Assembly (NCBI RefSeq): GCF_000004075.3
Contig: NC_026656.2
Coordinates: forward strand, 21,028,607 to 21,092,606
Direction of reading: 5' to 3'
DNA from: Cucumis sativus
Taxonomy: Eukaryota > Streptophyta > Magnoliopsida > Cucurbitales > Cucurbitaceae
DNA length: 64,000 nucleotides
Below are positions 45,017-54,764 of the stretch, in pieces. How positions within the stretch are numbered: the stretch's first letter is position 1; every line of letters starts with the position of its first letter. Made by a program: the position numbers and the translations under genes. Under the pieces are notes generated by a model. That model made no database searches and was not told the origin of the DNA. It was given only the letters and a program-made list of their open reading frames with translations.

Positions 45017-45699
45017 TTAACAAGATCCAAAATTACCAAATGATATCAATATTTTGAAATAAAATACCAAGCTAGGATACAAAATAGACTATCTTGCAGT
45101 CCAAATTGATTCCTCTAAAATGGATTCTCTGGTGCTCAGGAGGATATAGCAAATTCTCAAAGTTATCCCTTAGGCAATTCCTTGATCCATTTTCTTAATT
45201 GATTTTATAAGAATAATGGAAACATTTCAAACCTATGGAAAAGGCTACATATTAATTCAATTGAGATCCATAAACCATAATCCTTTCCTTCTACAGAAGA
45301 GCCCTTAATTCGCAAGAAGTGGAAACACATGAACAAAACGAGCATTGGACCAAAGGTATCAATAATAGCAATAATTTTGTTATATTTGTAAATGTTTTGG
45401 TTTGTTTACCCTATACTTTCGTTCTTCCCAATTGTAAAATAGAATGAATTTCAACAAAAGCCTGTAAATATGTAAAGGTGTTCTCTAACAAACTACAGAC
45501 AAAAAAATTAGTTTCTCATCTAAAAAAAGAAGAGGGTAAAGAATTTTTAGTGTAATTATCTTCAAGAATAAAGAACGATTCTTTTCATGGATGTAGGCTT
45601 TGTTTGTCGAACTACAGTTAAAACTGTGTAGCATCTCTTCTAACTCCCTTATATTCGTATTGTTGTGTGTGTGCATCATCTACTCACCAAACCGTAAAG

Positions 45700-45930
45700 A
45701 AACAAATTAGGGTTTGTAATGGGAGTGAAGAAGAAGGAAGAATAAAAGAAAGAGGTATTTTCTTTTCATTCCTTCCCCCTTTTCTTTAATTCGTAACTTG
45801 CCGTGAACCACGTGTATGGCTGACCACCAACAAAGGACGTGGCTTCATCCCCTCTAAGTCTTGTGCTACAAGATGTCTATCACTTCCTTGGGCCTAATTC
45901 AAAATAGAAAAGCCCAACACCATTAATATG
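45700..45930 (-). promoter_or_regulatory. Promoter-like segment (site II, G-box, telo-box)
   Basis: Read on the minus strand: TGGGCTTTTC and GGCCCAAGG near 45.89-45.92 kb, a CACGTG core (G-box) near 45.81 kb, then AAACCCTAAT near 45.71 kb and a donor-like TTTG|GTGAGTAG near 45.69 kb. This order (TGGGCY upstream, telo-box near the start, donor soon after) is typical of plant housekeeping promoters with a leader intron. Confidence 0.4.
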
Positions 45931-47542
45931 TACTTTATAATTTAACATTTTCCTTTTTTGTTATCGGCTATCAACATCAAAATTGAGAGCTACGTTGGTT
46001 TTGGGTTTGGGTTTGGGTCTGTGTAGATTAATATATAATATATTCATTCGAACTCTTACAAAAATTGTTCCTAGAAGACATTCTTCAAGAAAATATATAT
46101 ATATATTATTCTTTCTTAAAAACAAACTTAAAGTTTCCTGAAAAAACAATCAACCCATTTTAGAGTAACTATGGCTTTTGTATTAAATTTCTCAAACAAG
46201 TATATATATGTAAGAAAATAATGAACGTTGATGGTTGTTAGGGTCCGTAGAAGAGTGATCGTACCTAGTTTAAGCACATTCCCACCTAATGATTTTTTTT
46301 TCTGAAACTATGCGTGTAGATGCACCAAAGTATCTTCACTACTTCTACTATGTATCTTCCTTAAAATATTACTTTCATATATGTATTTAAAATTTTGTTC
46401 ACATTTTTATAATAATGCGAATTATTATATTCATTTAAACAAAATAAATTCCAATAATTGACACTAACTTCAAATTTTGTTTTAAACTAACAATAATATC
46501 ATATAACCAAATATAAATAATAAATTAATACACCATTCATCTCATGCACATGTTTTATAATAATAGTAATTATATTATAAAATACCCATAAGTACTCTCT
46601 AAACTTTTAGTGGATGCATAATAGTAGATAAATGGTTTGAAGGAGCAACCTTATTGGAAAGGTTGTTTGTTAAATTTTTTAAATACAATACAATAAACTA
46701 AAATATTTACGAGATAACAAAATTTTGGATTTTATATATGATAGAAACGGATAGACTTCTGCTACTGTTCATCAATAATACTAATAGAAATATATTAGTG
46801 TTTATGAATGTGTATTATTGATAGAATTTGAAACTTTTTTTATATGTTGTAAATATTTTGTCAAATTTGTTATTTTTGACAATTTTCTATTAAATAATTG
46901 TGTAACATCTTTCAGCAACATGCTCGTAAGCTATCATCCTCACACGCCATTTTAAAACCTCTATATATGATGATTCTCGATAAATCTAAATACCAACAAT
47001 AGTTTATAAATCCTAGAAATTATAAAATTTATGTAACCAAGCTAAGTTCGATGACGGTGACTAAACGTTAATTTTCATTTTAGAAAATCTTAGGTACTAA
47101 CAGTAACAGTTATATAATTAAAACATAAAGCTAAGTTGCTTTCGTGTGTGTGTGTGTATATATATATAATATGACATTAGTAGAATAATAATAAGTATTA
47201 TTGGAAGTAATATTATAAAATTTCTTAGTAGCTAAAACAAATCATCAATATGAAAATAGTTAATATAAGCATACGTCCCAAATATTTTATAATACTAATA
47301 ATTTTTATTATTTTATTCTATAAAATACTCATCATTACCTCCTATATTTTGAAATGTTTCAATTTTATTACGTAGACTTCAATATGAGATATATATTCTA
47401 ATATGGTTGTAAAATGTACATAGTACGTATGAAAGTCTATTTAGGATTTTATTGGTTTACAATATATACTCCTCTAGCTAACATTTTTCAACAATGTAGC
47501 AAATACAAAATATAAAGGGATAGTGAAAGCGTAAGGGATAGC
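45931..47542. repeat. 3' flank block B2 of the DUF247 array
   Basis: Collinear with 33.66-35.13 kb and 50.10-51.40 kb. It differs from them by about 220 bases at 46.67-46.90 kb containing TGATAG-type palindrome sequence (GGATAGACTTCTGC, TTATTGATAGAATTTG), probably an inserted relative of the MITE-like repeat. Confidence 0.6.
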
Positions 47543-49151
47543 TTAGTTAGGAAATGTAGAGATAGCGGAGAATATTGTTTGAAGGATGGTAAGAAAAATG
47601 AGAATAGTCGCAGCAAGGAAGGAGATAATAGCCCATGGCGTATTGAAGTAGTTGTGTTTCAACGAAGCTATGGCCTTGTTCCATCTTTTGTTGCAATGCT
47701 TACGTAAATCTTTGCTGATATCATCGAAGTGGGAACAAACTGGGAAGGTTACATATTTAGATAAATTGTTAAACATTTCTGTAATGTCTTTATCACTGCC
47801 ACCTAAAGTGTTGATTATTACTCCAACATTCGCAAGTAAATGCGCGTCTTGCTCCGTGTTTATCAAATCATCCAGGAATAACACATAGTGGATTGCATAC
47901 GCATTCTTATTTCCTGCAGGGTATTGATCAAATGCTATCACATTTCGTATCACAATTTCAAAGGTACAGTCAATTTCTAAACATGGAATTTTCAAAACCC
48001 CATTTTCGAAACTTATGTTCATGAAACATGTATCTTCGTTTTTTACTGCTTTGACGATGACACCAGCCTCGCATAACTCTGTCATAGATGGAGGACTCAA
48101 CCTGAAATGATGCTCACTGTTTTCTTCATTAGTCGTTGTCTTCTTATTTGAAGAATAGCACATAGCCGAGACATTGAATAAATCATTATTTTTCTTTTGC
48201 CAATGAGCCGTAAAGAGGAGGCGAATGAACCTTAACAAATTGTTGTCTTTTTTATCACTAATTGTTGTTATCACATATTGCTTGTTCTGTGTAGGATCAT
48301 CATTAGAGGCCAAGGGAAAGAAGTAAGAACCTAAGAAATCAAGCAAGTGCTTAGGTTTTTTATGATCCAAATCATTGATCTTGTATTTACGAACGAACAC
48401 AAACCCCTTAAGAATCATGCTTGTAATATCTATCAAGGAGATAAGGCCAACTTCATTTTCTCCAGTAGGGATAGCACGTTTTGGTATCAAGTCAAAAAGA
48501 TTTTGTAGAAGAAAAAAAGGGACTTGGTTTTCCAACTTTATCAAGTCAACAAGTATTTGAAAGAATTTTCCTTGGTAGAATGAGAAGTCTACAATGTCTT
48601 GAATTTGAAAAAAATGATCTACTCCAAATAGATTACGACCATGACCAAGGGGATCAATTAGTAGTATAAAAAACTCGAGTATGAAACAAGCATCCACAAG
48701 CATCATTAAAACAAACGTCTTCTCCTCCATCTCTATTGGTTCTGCATAACAATTCCAAGCATCTTTCATCCAACCATGACATTTTTTCACAAGCTCCTTC
48801 AATGATTCAACCTACTTATAATTAATATTTATACGATGTAGAAAATTATTAAAACCTTAAATCTTATAATGTTCATTAGCTGTCAAATCATTTCGAGTGC
48901 CATGGTGAAAAGGACCGATGGAAATGAATTGAGGGATATAGGCTTTATGCATGATTCATCTCGCGTAGCTCTTTTGAAAGTTGATATATATTGTGACATT
49001 TTGTATCAACTCGAAACCGTTCTTCCAATATTTTGTCAATAGAACTCACAACATAACCACAAACTTTTGGATCAATCTCACTGATTGTTTCTCTGTGATA
49101 ATTAGATATGTCGTTTCCATCTACCATTTCAATTATCTCACTATTTTTCAT
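47543..49151 (-). pseudogene. DUF247 pseudogene, copy 7
   Basis: Start ATG at 49149-49151 (MKNSEIIEMVDGND). A net 4-base insertion at about 48949-48955 shifts the frame just after LREMN. The family frame then resumes (AYIPQFISIGPFHHGTRNDL) but is cut by TAA at 48857-48859 and TAG at 48812-48814, each explained by one C-to-T change of a Gln codon. The remaining 419 codons to 47543 are open and complete: KCHGWMKDAWNCYAEP, MMLVDACFILEFFILL, LIKLENQVPFFLLQNLFDL, PPSMTELCEAGVIVKAVK, RWNKAIASLKHNYFNTPWA, membrane span, SAISTFPN. The conserved acceptor upstream is also missing. Recently inactivated. Confidence 0.85.
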
Positions 49152-49159
49152 TTATTGGA

Positions 49160-49673
49160 ATCGAATATAATTGTACACACCCAGACCCTGCACAAGTCAT
49201 CTTAGCTTATTTATATCATTATAAAATGGACAAATTCGAAAAGTCATCTTTAAAGCAATGGAATAGATGTAATTATTGTAAGATTTGTCGTTGGGAATCT
49301 GACGTGGAGCATGAGACACACTAGGATACCTGCGAGGTGCCTATCAACGAACTAACCAAAGGCTGATATATAGAGGGATATGAGTTTATATAAATTAAAA
49401 ATCCAAGTCACTGCATCCAAATTTGACTCAATTTTTAAAAGTTTCTTCCCAACATATAACTCAAAAATGGATGTTTGAATAAAAAGTTTAATTTGAAGCG
49501 CAGGTATATGGACAAAAATGAAAATTTTTTAAATAATCAAAAGAACCAAAAAAACAAAAAATGACAAGTACTGAAAAATTAAAATAATATTTCATCTATA
49601 TAGATATATAAAAGAAGAATGTAAGGAATTAATTAAGGGAATTAAGAAATTAAGAATAGAAAAAAATAAGTAC
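49160..49673 (-). other. 5' UTR intron remnant of DUF247 copy 7 (acceptor lost)
   Basis: The donor AAAG|GTACTT at 49673 is intact, but the TTTCCAAATCTCCT (plus-strand) acceptor/exon motif present in copies 5 and 6 is absent. ACACCCAG joins directly to ACCCTGCACAAG, implying a deletion of roughly 27 bases. An unusual GC-richer stretch (49.28-49.37 kb) lies inside. Confidence 0.5.
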
Positions 49674-50100
49674 CTTTGTGTACAAATTTGATGGAAAGAG
49701 ATGCTTAGTGGGTAGAGAAGAGAGAGAGAGAGCTATGGAAAGAAGATTGAATTGAGAGAAGGTTATGAAATAATTAATTGAAGGAAGAGTTACAGCAACC
49801 CCTTCTTATATAAAACCAAGCAATACAATTTATGGCATCAAAACAGAGCAGAATATATTTGCCTCTTTGTTTTTTGTTTCACTAGCCTTCACTTTTGCAT
49901 CTCTCCAAATTTGTATCTATTATTATATCACTATTTCTTAATATTCCTTTAGAGATTTTTTTTTAAATCACAAAAACCATTAAAAAGTATTATAATCTCT
50001 CTCTCTGTATATATGATAAAATGTAACATAGAGAACTACTATCTATATGTCCATATCATAATAAATATATATAACTATACTCTTATACAATAATTTTGTT
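49674..50100. other. Exon 1 relic and array spacer copy
   Basis: GGTTATGAAATAATTAATTG and a GAGAGAGAGA tract belong to exon 1/promoter of copy 7. 49.82-49.97 kb (AACCAAGCAATACAATTTAT to ATTTCTTAATATTCCTTTAG) is the second paralogous empty site for copia element 2. Confidence 0.5.
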
Positions 50101-51396
50101 ATATTTATAAATATTCTTTAGGTTAAATATACTTTTTAATTTAACGTTTTTCTTGTTCTGTCCTAGTTATGAACATAAAAATCGAAAGCTCACAAAATTT
50201 TGAATTGAGTTTGAGTTTGAGTGTAGATTTATATTTCGAATCAAATTCTAAAAAATAAATTATTCCAAAGACAATCTTCAAGAAAAATATATATAATATT
50301 CTTTCTAAAAACAAACTTCAAGAAAAATGTATATATTATTCTTTCGAGAGAAAACAATCAACCCATTTTAGAGTAACTTTAGCTTTACTGAAGAAGTACG
50401 TACATATGAAAGAAAATTAAGAATGGACTTTGATGGTTAGTTAGGGTCCATCAACAAAGAGTGATCGTTAGCACATTCCCCACCTATGTCTCAACTTTTC
50501 TTTTCTTTTTGAAAATAATGCAATCCGACTATATTCCAAGTTAAAATATTATTTACATATATGTATCTAAAATTTTGTTCATATTTTTTAGGTTATAATA
50601 ATACTAATAATTATATACATTAAAAGAAAATTAATTCTAATAGTAGATACCAACTTCAAATTTTGTTGGAACTAACAATATCATATAACCAAATATAAAT
50701 AAGAAATTAATATAACATTATTCATCCGGCCATGTACATGTTTTATAATAATACTAAATATATTACAAAATAATACCCCTAAGCACTCTCTAAATTTATA
50801 TTCGATTCATAGTTGTATAAATTGTTTACAGAAGCAACGTTCTCCCAAAGGTTGTTAATTAAACAATTTGTGTAATCTCTTTGAGCAACATGCTATCATC
50901 TTCCTCACATGTGTTTCAAAACCTTTGTATATGATTATTTTCGACAATTCTAAATATCAATGACCATAGTCTATAAATCTTAAAAATAATAAAATTTACG
51001 TAAGCAATCTAAGTTTTATTATTTTATTCTACAAAATACTCATCATCACCACTTCCTATATTTTATGAAATATTTCAATTATATTACGCATAGACTTCAA
51101 TATGAGATATATATTCGATACGGTTGTAAAATGTACATAATACATATGAGAGACTATTTAAGATTTTATTGGTTTACAATATATACTTCTCTGGCTAACA
51201 TTATTCAACAATGTAAGCAAATACAGAATATATAAAGGGATACTAAAAGTGTGTAAGGGATATAGAAGCGCTAATATGCAATATGGTACAATCTTAATAA
51301 GAAATTAATAAAAATAATATTCAATCAAAACAAATAATATGGAATCCTAATAACATTTGTTTAACAATATGCATGAGAGAGCTGGTTTGAAGCAAC
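50101..51396. repeat. 3' flank block B3 of the DUF247 array
   Basis: Collinear with 33.69-35.13 kb: same landmarks such as CAATCAACCCATTTTAGAGT, TTCATCCGGCCATGTACATG and AACATTTGTTTAACA just before the gene. It lacks the stretch corresponding to about 34.53-34.79 kb. Confidence 0.6.
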
Positions 51397-52458
51397 TTAT
51401 TTAGGAAATGCAGAGACAGCAGAGAATATAATTTGAAGGAATGTAAGAATAACGAGGAAAGTCGCTGCAAAGAAGGAGATAACAGTCCATGGCGTATTGA
51501 AGTAGTTGTGTTTCAATAAAGCTTTGGCTTTGTTCCATCTTCCATTGCAATGCATACATAAAACTTTGTTGATATCATCAAAGTGGGAACAACCTGGGAT
51601 GGTTACAAATTTAGAGAACAGTTAAACATTTTTGTAATGTCTTTACCATTGCCACCTAAAGTGTTGATTATTACTCCAGCTTTTGCAAGTAAATGTGCGT
51701 CTTGCTCCGTGTTTATCAAATCATCTAGAAATAACACATAGTGGATTGCATACTTCTCCTTATTTTCTGCGGGGTATTGATCAAATGCTATCACATTTCG
51801 TATCACGACTTCGAAGGTACTGTCAATATTTATATATGGGATTTCCAAAACCCCATCTTTAAAACCTATGTTCATGAAACAAAAATCTTCATTTTCTTTT
51901 GCTTTGATGGTGACACCGGACTCACATAGCTCAGTTATAGATGGAGGACTCAACCTGAAATAATGTTTACTGTTTCTCTCATGAGTTGTTGCCTTCTTAT
52001 TCGAAAAACATCTCAAGGCCGAAACACCAAAGAAATCATCATTCTTCTTTTGCCAATGAGCTGGAAAGAGGAGGCGAAAGAACCTTAATAACAAGTTGTT
52101 GTCGTTTTGATCACTATATTTTGTCTCATCTTGCTTGTTCTGCGTATGATCGTCATTAGGGGGCAAGGGAGAGAACTAAAAACCTAAGGAATCAAGCAAG
52201 TGATTTGATTTTTTATGATACACGTTATTGATCTTATATTTAGGAACAAACCCAAACCACGTACGAATCTCACTTGTAATATATATCAAGGAGATAGGGC
52301 GATCTCCGTTTTCTCGAAAGGAGGAGAACCTAGGGACATCTTGTTTTGGCATCAAGCCAAACAGATTTTGAAGAAGAAAAAAAGAGACTTGATTTTCCAA
52401 CTTTATCAAGTCAACAAGTATTTCAAAGAGTTTTTCTTGGTAGAATGAGAAGTCTACA
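51397..52458 (-). pseudogene. DUF247 pseudogene, copy 8 (5'-truncated)
   Basis: Begins abruptly at the codons for VDFSFYQEKLFEILVDLIKL; everything N-terminal is missing. LIKLENQVSFFLLQNLFGL follows. A TAG at 52176-52178 replaces the expected Tyr in LGFYFF. PPSITELCESGVTIKAKE, DGVLEIPYINIDSTFE and DDLINTEQDAHLLAKAGV are open to about 51.61 kb, where a small deletion shifts the frame. The end (RWNKAKALLKHNYFNTPWT, membrane span, SAVSAFPK, stop 51397-51399) is in another frame. At 52458-52460 the homology switches to the flank of a PR-1 unit. Confidence 0.85.
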
Positions 52459-52691
52459 TGAAGCTCTAACTATTTCTTCAACGTTACAAAAATGATATGT
52501 ATGTAGCTTATGTTAAAACGTATCAAATATTTTGTTCAGCTTGAGAAATAATTATATATATTAGGTTTAATTTATTCTCCATCTCTTTACTATTGATGAT
52601 TCTTCCATAAGAACATTGATGTGAAAATAGATAATACTTTTATTTTAACAGATGATCACGTCGATGGCACACCGAGTAAATTCTTTCTTTT
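52459..52691 (-). other. 3' flank of PR-1 copy 1
   Basis: Homologous to 58.49-58.73 kb downstream of PR-1 copy 3: GAAGCTCTAACTATTT, GTAGCTTATGTTAAAACGTA, ATTGATGATTCTTCCATAAG. A minus-strand AAAATAAAAG near 52640 is a possible polyadenylation signal. Confidence 0.5.
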
Positions 52692-53201
52692 TTACATTGA
52701 AGAATTATAGGGTCTTAATCCTATATAGTTGCCCGGAGGATCATAGTTGCATACAACGAACTGAGACTTCCCTTTACAAGCCACTCTTGCACATCCAAGA
52801 TGCACGGAGGTTCGCCACACCACCTGAGTATAGTGTCCACAGTCGCCACCCTTGCATGAGTTCGATGCATAGTCGTATAAATGCTTTTCTCCCACCCACA
52901 TCTTTACGCCATCCGCACCGGTGAACTCGGGGTAGTAACCTACGGCTATGTTTTCACCGTATGGTCCAGTAGAGTGAATCAAGGCACAATCATTTTTCCT
53001 TTTGTTGGCGTAGGATTGAGCGTAGGCAGCGACAGTGTTGTTCCATGTCATGGGACCGACACCGACTGCCGCCCGAGCTTTGTTGTGTAGGGAAATGTAG
53101 TCTTGAGGAGCGTTTTGGGCATGCGTTAGGAAGAAGAAGAACGTGAAAATGGGAAAGAAAATGGCCATTAATGGGTTTTGACTTTGAGTTCTCATTTTCA
53201 T
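52692..53201 (-). CDS. Pathogenesis-related protein 1 (PR-1, CAP superfamily), copy 1
   Basis: Intact, 169 residues, single exon as usual for PR-1. Signal peptide about 1-29 with a phenylalanine-rich core ending THAQ; mature chain starts near [14 protein letters not shown]. The CAP domain carries the four cavity residues His76 (ALIHS), Glu83 (GEN), Glu105 (WVGE) and His123 (GHYTQVVW), and six cysteines (72, 116, 121, 137, 142, 151) for three disulfides. C-terminal [15 protein letters not shown] fits the PR-1 CAPE peptide pattern, with an extra NSSM. Secreted; PR-1 proteins bind sterols and are salicylate-induced defence markers (family knowledge). ATG at 53199-53201; the Met at codon 3 matches the start of the other copies. 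Only fully normal copy in this window. Confidence 0.95.
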   Translation of the reverse strand: MKMRTQSQNPLMAIFFPIFTFFFFLTHAQNAPQDYISLHNKARAAVGVGPMTWNNTVAAYAQSYANKRKNDCALIHSTGPYGENIAVGYYPEFTGADGVKMWVGEKHLYDYASNSCKGGDCGHYTQVVWRTSVHLGCARVACKGKSQFVVCNYDPPGNYIGLRPYNSSM

Positions 53202-53312
53202 ATGTAGAAAATGAAGAAAATTATGATTTGTATAGAGATGAAGAATTAAATATGGAATGTGATGAAGGAGAGGGAGAAATGTAATTGAAACGGTTTGTAT
53301 TTTTGCTTTTTA

Positions 53313-53318
53313 TTGACC
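53313..53318. promoter_or_regulatory. W-box upstream of PR-1 copy 1
   Basis: TTGACC lies about 112-118 bases upstream of the ATG, in inverse orientation to the gene. The same element occurs at 55777 (copy 2), 59353 (copy 3) and 62615 (copy 4), 117-128 bases from each start. W-boxes bind WRKY factors that control PR-1 (established). Confidence 0.45.
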
Positions 53319-53339
53319 TTTATTTATTAACCTCTATTT

Positions 53340-54194
53340 ATTTTCTTTTTATTTCTGTTTTTATTTGTTACATTAATATACAACGTAACTAAGGGCTAAG
53401 AATGCCATACATATGATGAGTTTGAATGTCAAAGATGTTAACAGGAATTGGACTGCCAATTTTTCATGTTTAGTTACACATTTTTTGTTGTAATATTAGT
53501 TCAATGAATTTCATAAGTTTTAGTTTTTGTGTGTTTTCCCGTTTAAGGATGGAAGAATGTAATAACATATTGCAATTTTGGAGGTAGAAATTTGAATTAC
53601 ATTCACCCTATTAACTGAGAAGTTGATCATCCCTTAACCACATGTTATTGAACTAAACAAAAATAGTTACCTTTATCTAACAAAATAAAACATTGTTTTT
53701 TTTTTCAAAAAATAGTTTTTCTTACGAGTTCAATATATATGAACGGGAAGAGAATTTGAATTACTTTATCTCTTAATTGAAGAGTGTCTTAAGTAATAAC
53801 CTATTCAACTATTATACATGCATATAGGTTGGCAATAACTATTGAATTATATGTGTGTTAAAGACTAACACGTTTTTTTAGTTTGTCACGTGAGGAGAAT
53901 TCGAGCCACTTATTTCTTAACTGGAGAGTGCCTTGTTAGCATATTCAATTGCATGCATAAGCTGACAACTACTAAGTTATGTTAAAACTAACAAGTTCTT
54001 TAGTTTGTTCAACATGCGATGACGTAGCAATTTAAATTTGAGTTTTTCATACGTTTGTATTCGAAAAGAAAATTCTCATCTTAAGTTAAGGTAAGAATTT
54101 GTTTTAATTTGAGTGTAATCTTGTGTTATATATATTTGATATATATAATCCATTTCTACACGTTAAGGTCGGTTCATGGTTTTCATTATTGGAA
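53340..54194. other. PR-1 upstream spacer with duplicated subunits
   Basis: No gene. A unit containing GGAGAATT, CTTA(A)TTG(A)AGAGTGTC, CTATTCAA and GCATG is present twice (about 53.74-53.86 and 53.88-53.98 kb). The same pair occurs upstream of copies 2, 3 and 4. A CACGTG at about 53.886 kb lies in the second unit. Confidence 0.5.
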
Positions 54195-54490
54195 TAATTA
54201 TAATTTGTGACAATTTTAAAAATAATAATTAAATATATAGCAACATTTTAAAAAAATTACAAATATAGCAAAATCTATCAGTGATATAAATCTATCGGTG
54301 ATAGACTTATATCACTGATACTCTATCAAGGGATAGATTAATATTTGCAACATGATCTATCAGTGATAGACTTATATAATTGATTGTTATTGATAAACAT
54401 TGACAAATTTTTCTGTATTTATAATTTTTTTTAAATGTTGATATATACTTAATTATATTAATCTAATTGTCGTATTTGCAACTATCTCTT
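54195..54490. repeat. MITE-like repeat with TGATAG palindromes
   Basis: Best-preserved copy: ATATAGCAACATTTTAAAAA, ATATAGCAAAATCTATCAGT, several CTATCAGTGATAGA-type palindromes and a closing AAATGTTGATATATACTTAA. Same family as 6783 and 28188. Confidence 0.55.
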
Positions 54491-54764
54491 AATTATATTT
54501 TTATAACAATCTATGAAAAACTCTTCCCCATACGAGTAAAATTAAATTCTTAACTTCATTTTGAAAAAAAACAAACAAAATTCTTAAAACTACTTTTTTT
54601 TATACGATTTTTTAAAGGAAAAGGTAACTCCAAGTTTAAATTTTGGATTTTGAAAACACAAAGTGAAAAAACATTTATAGGTAAAAATTAAGTATATATA
54701 TATAAGCTTAAATTTACAACCATCAAAAACAGAAAATGATTATCAACCATATCCAAAATTTTCT

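Noticed and set aside
52881-53090. Plus-strand frames opposite PR-1 (also at 52652, 55159, 55343, 58691, 62008)
   Set aside because: Repeated in every PR-1 copy only because they are antisense to the conserved CAP domain.
54295-54375. CTATCAGTGATAG motifs identical to the core of the bacterial tet operator
   Set aside because: They are part of a dispersed plant repeat with many variants; no vector or bacterial sequence is nearby. Coincidental palindrome.
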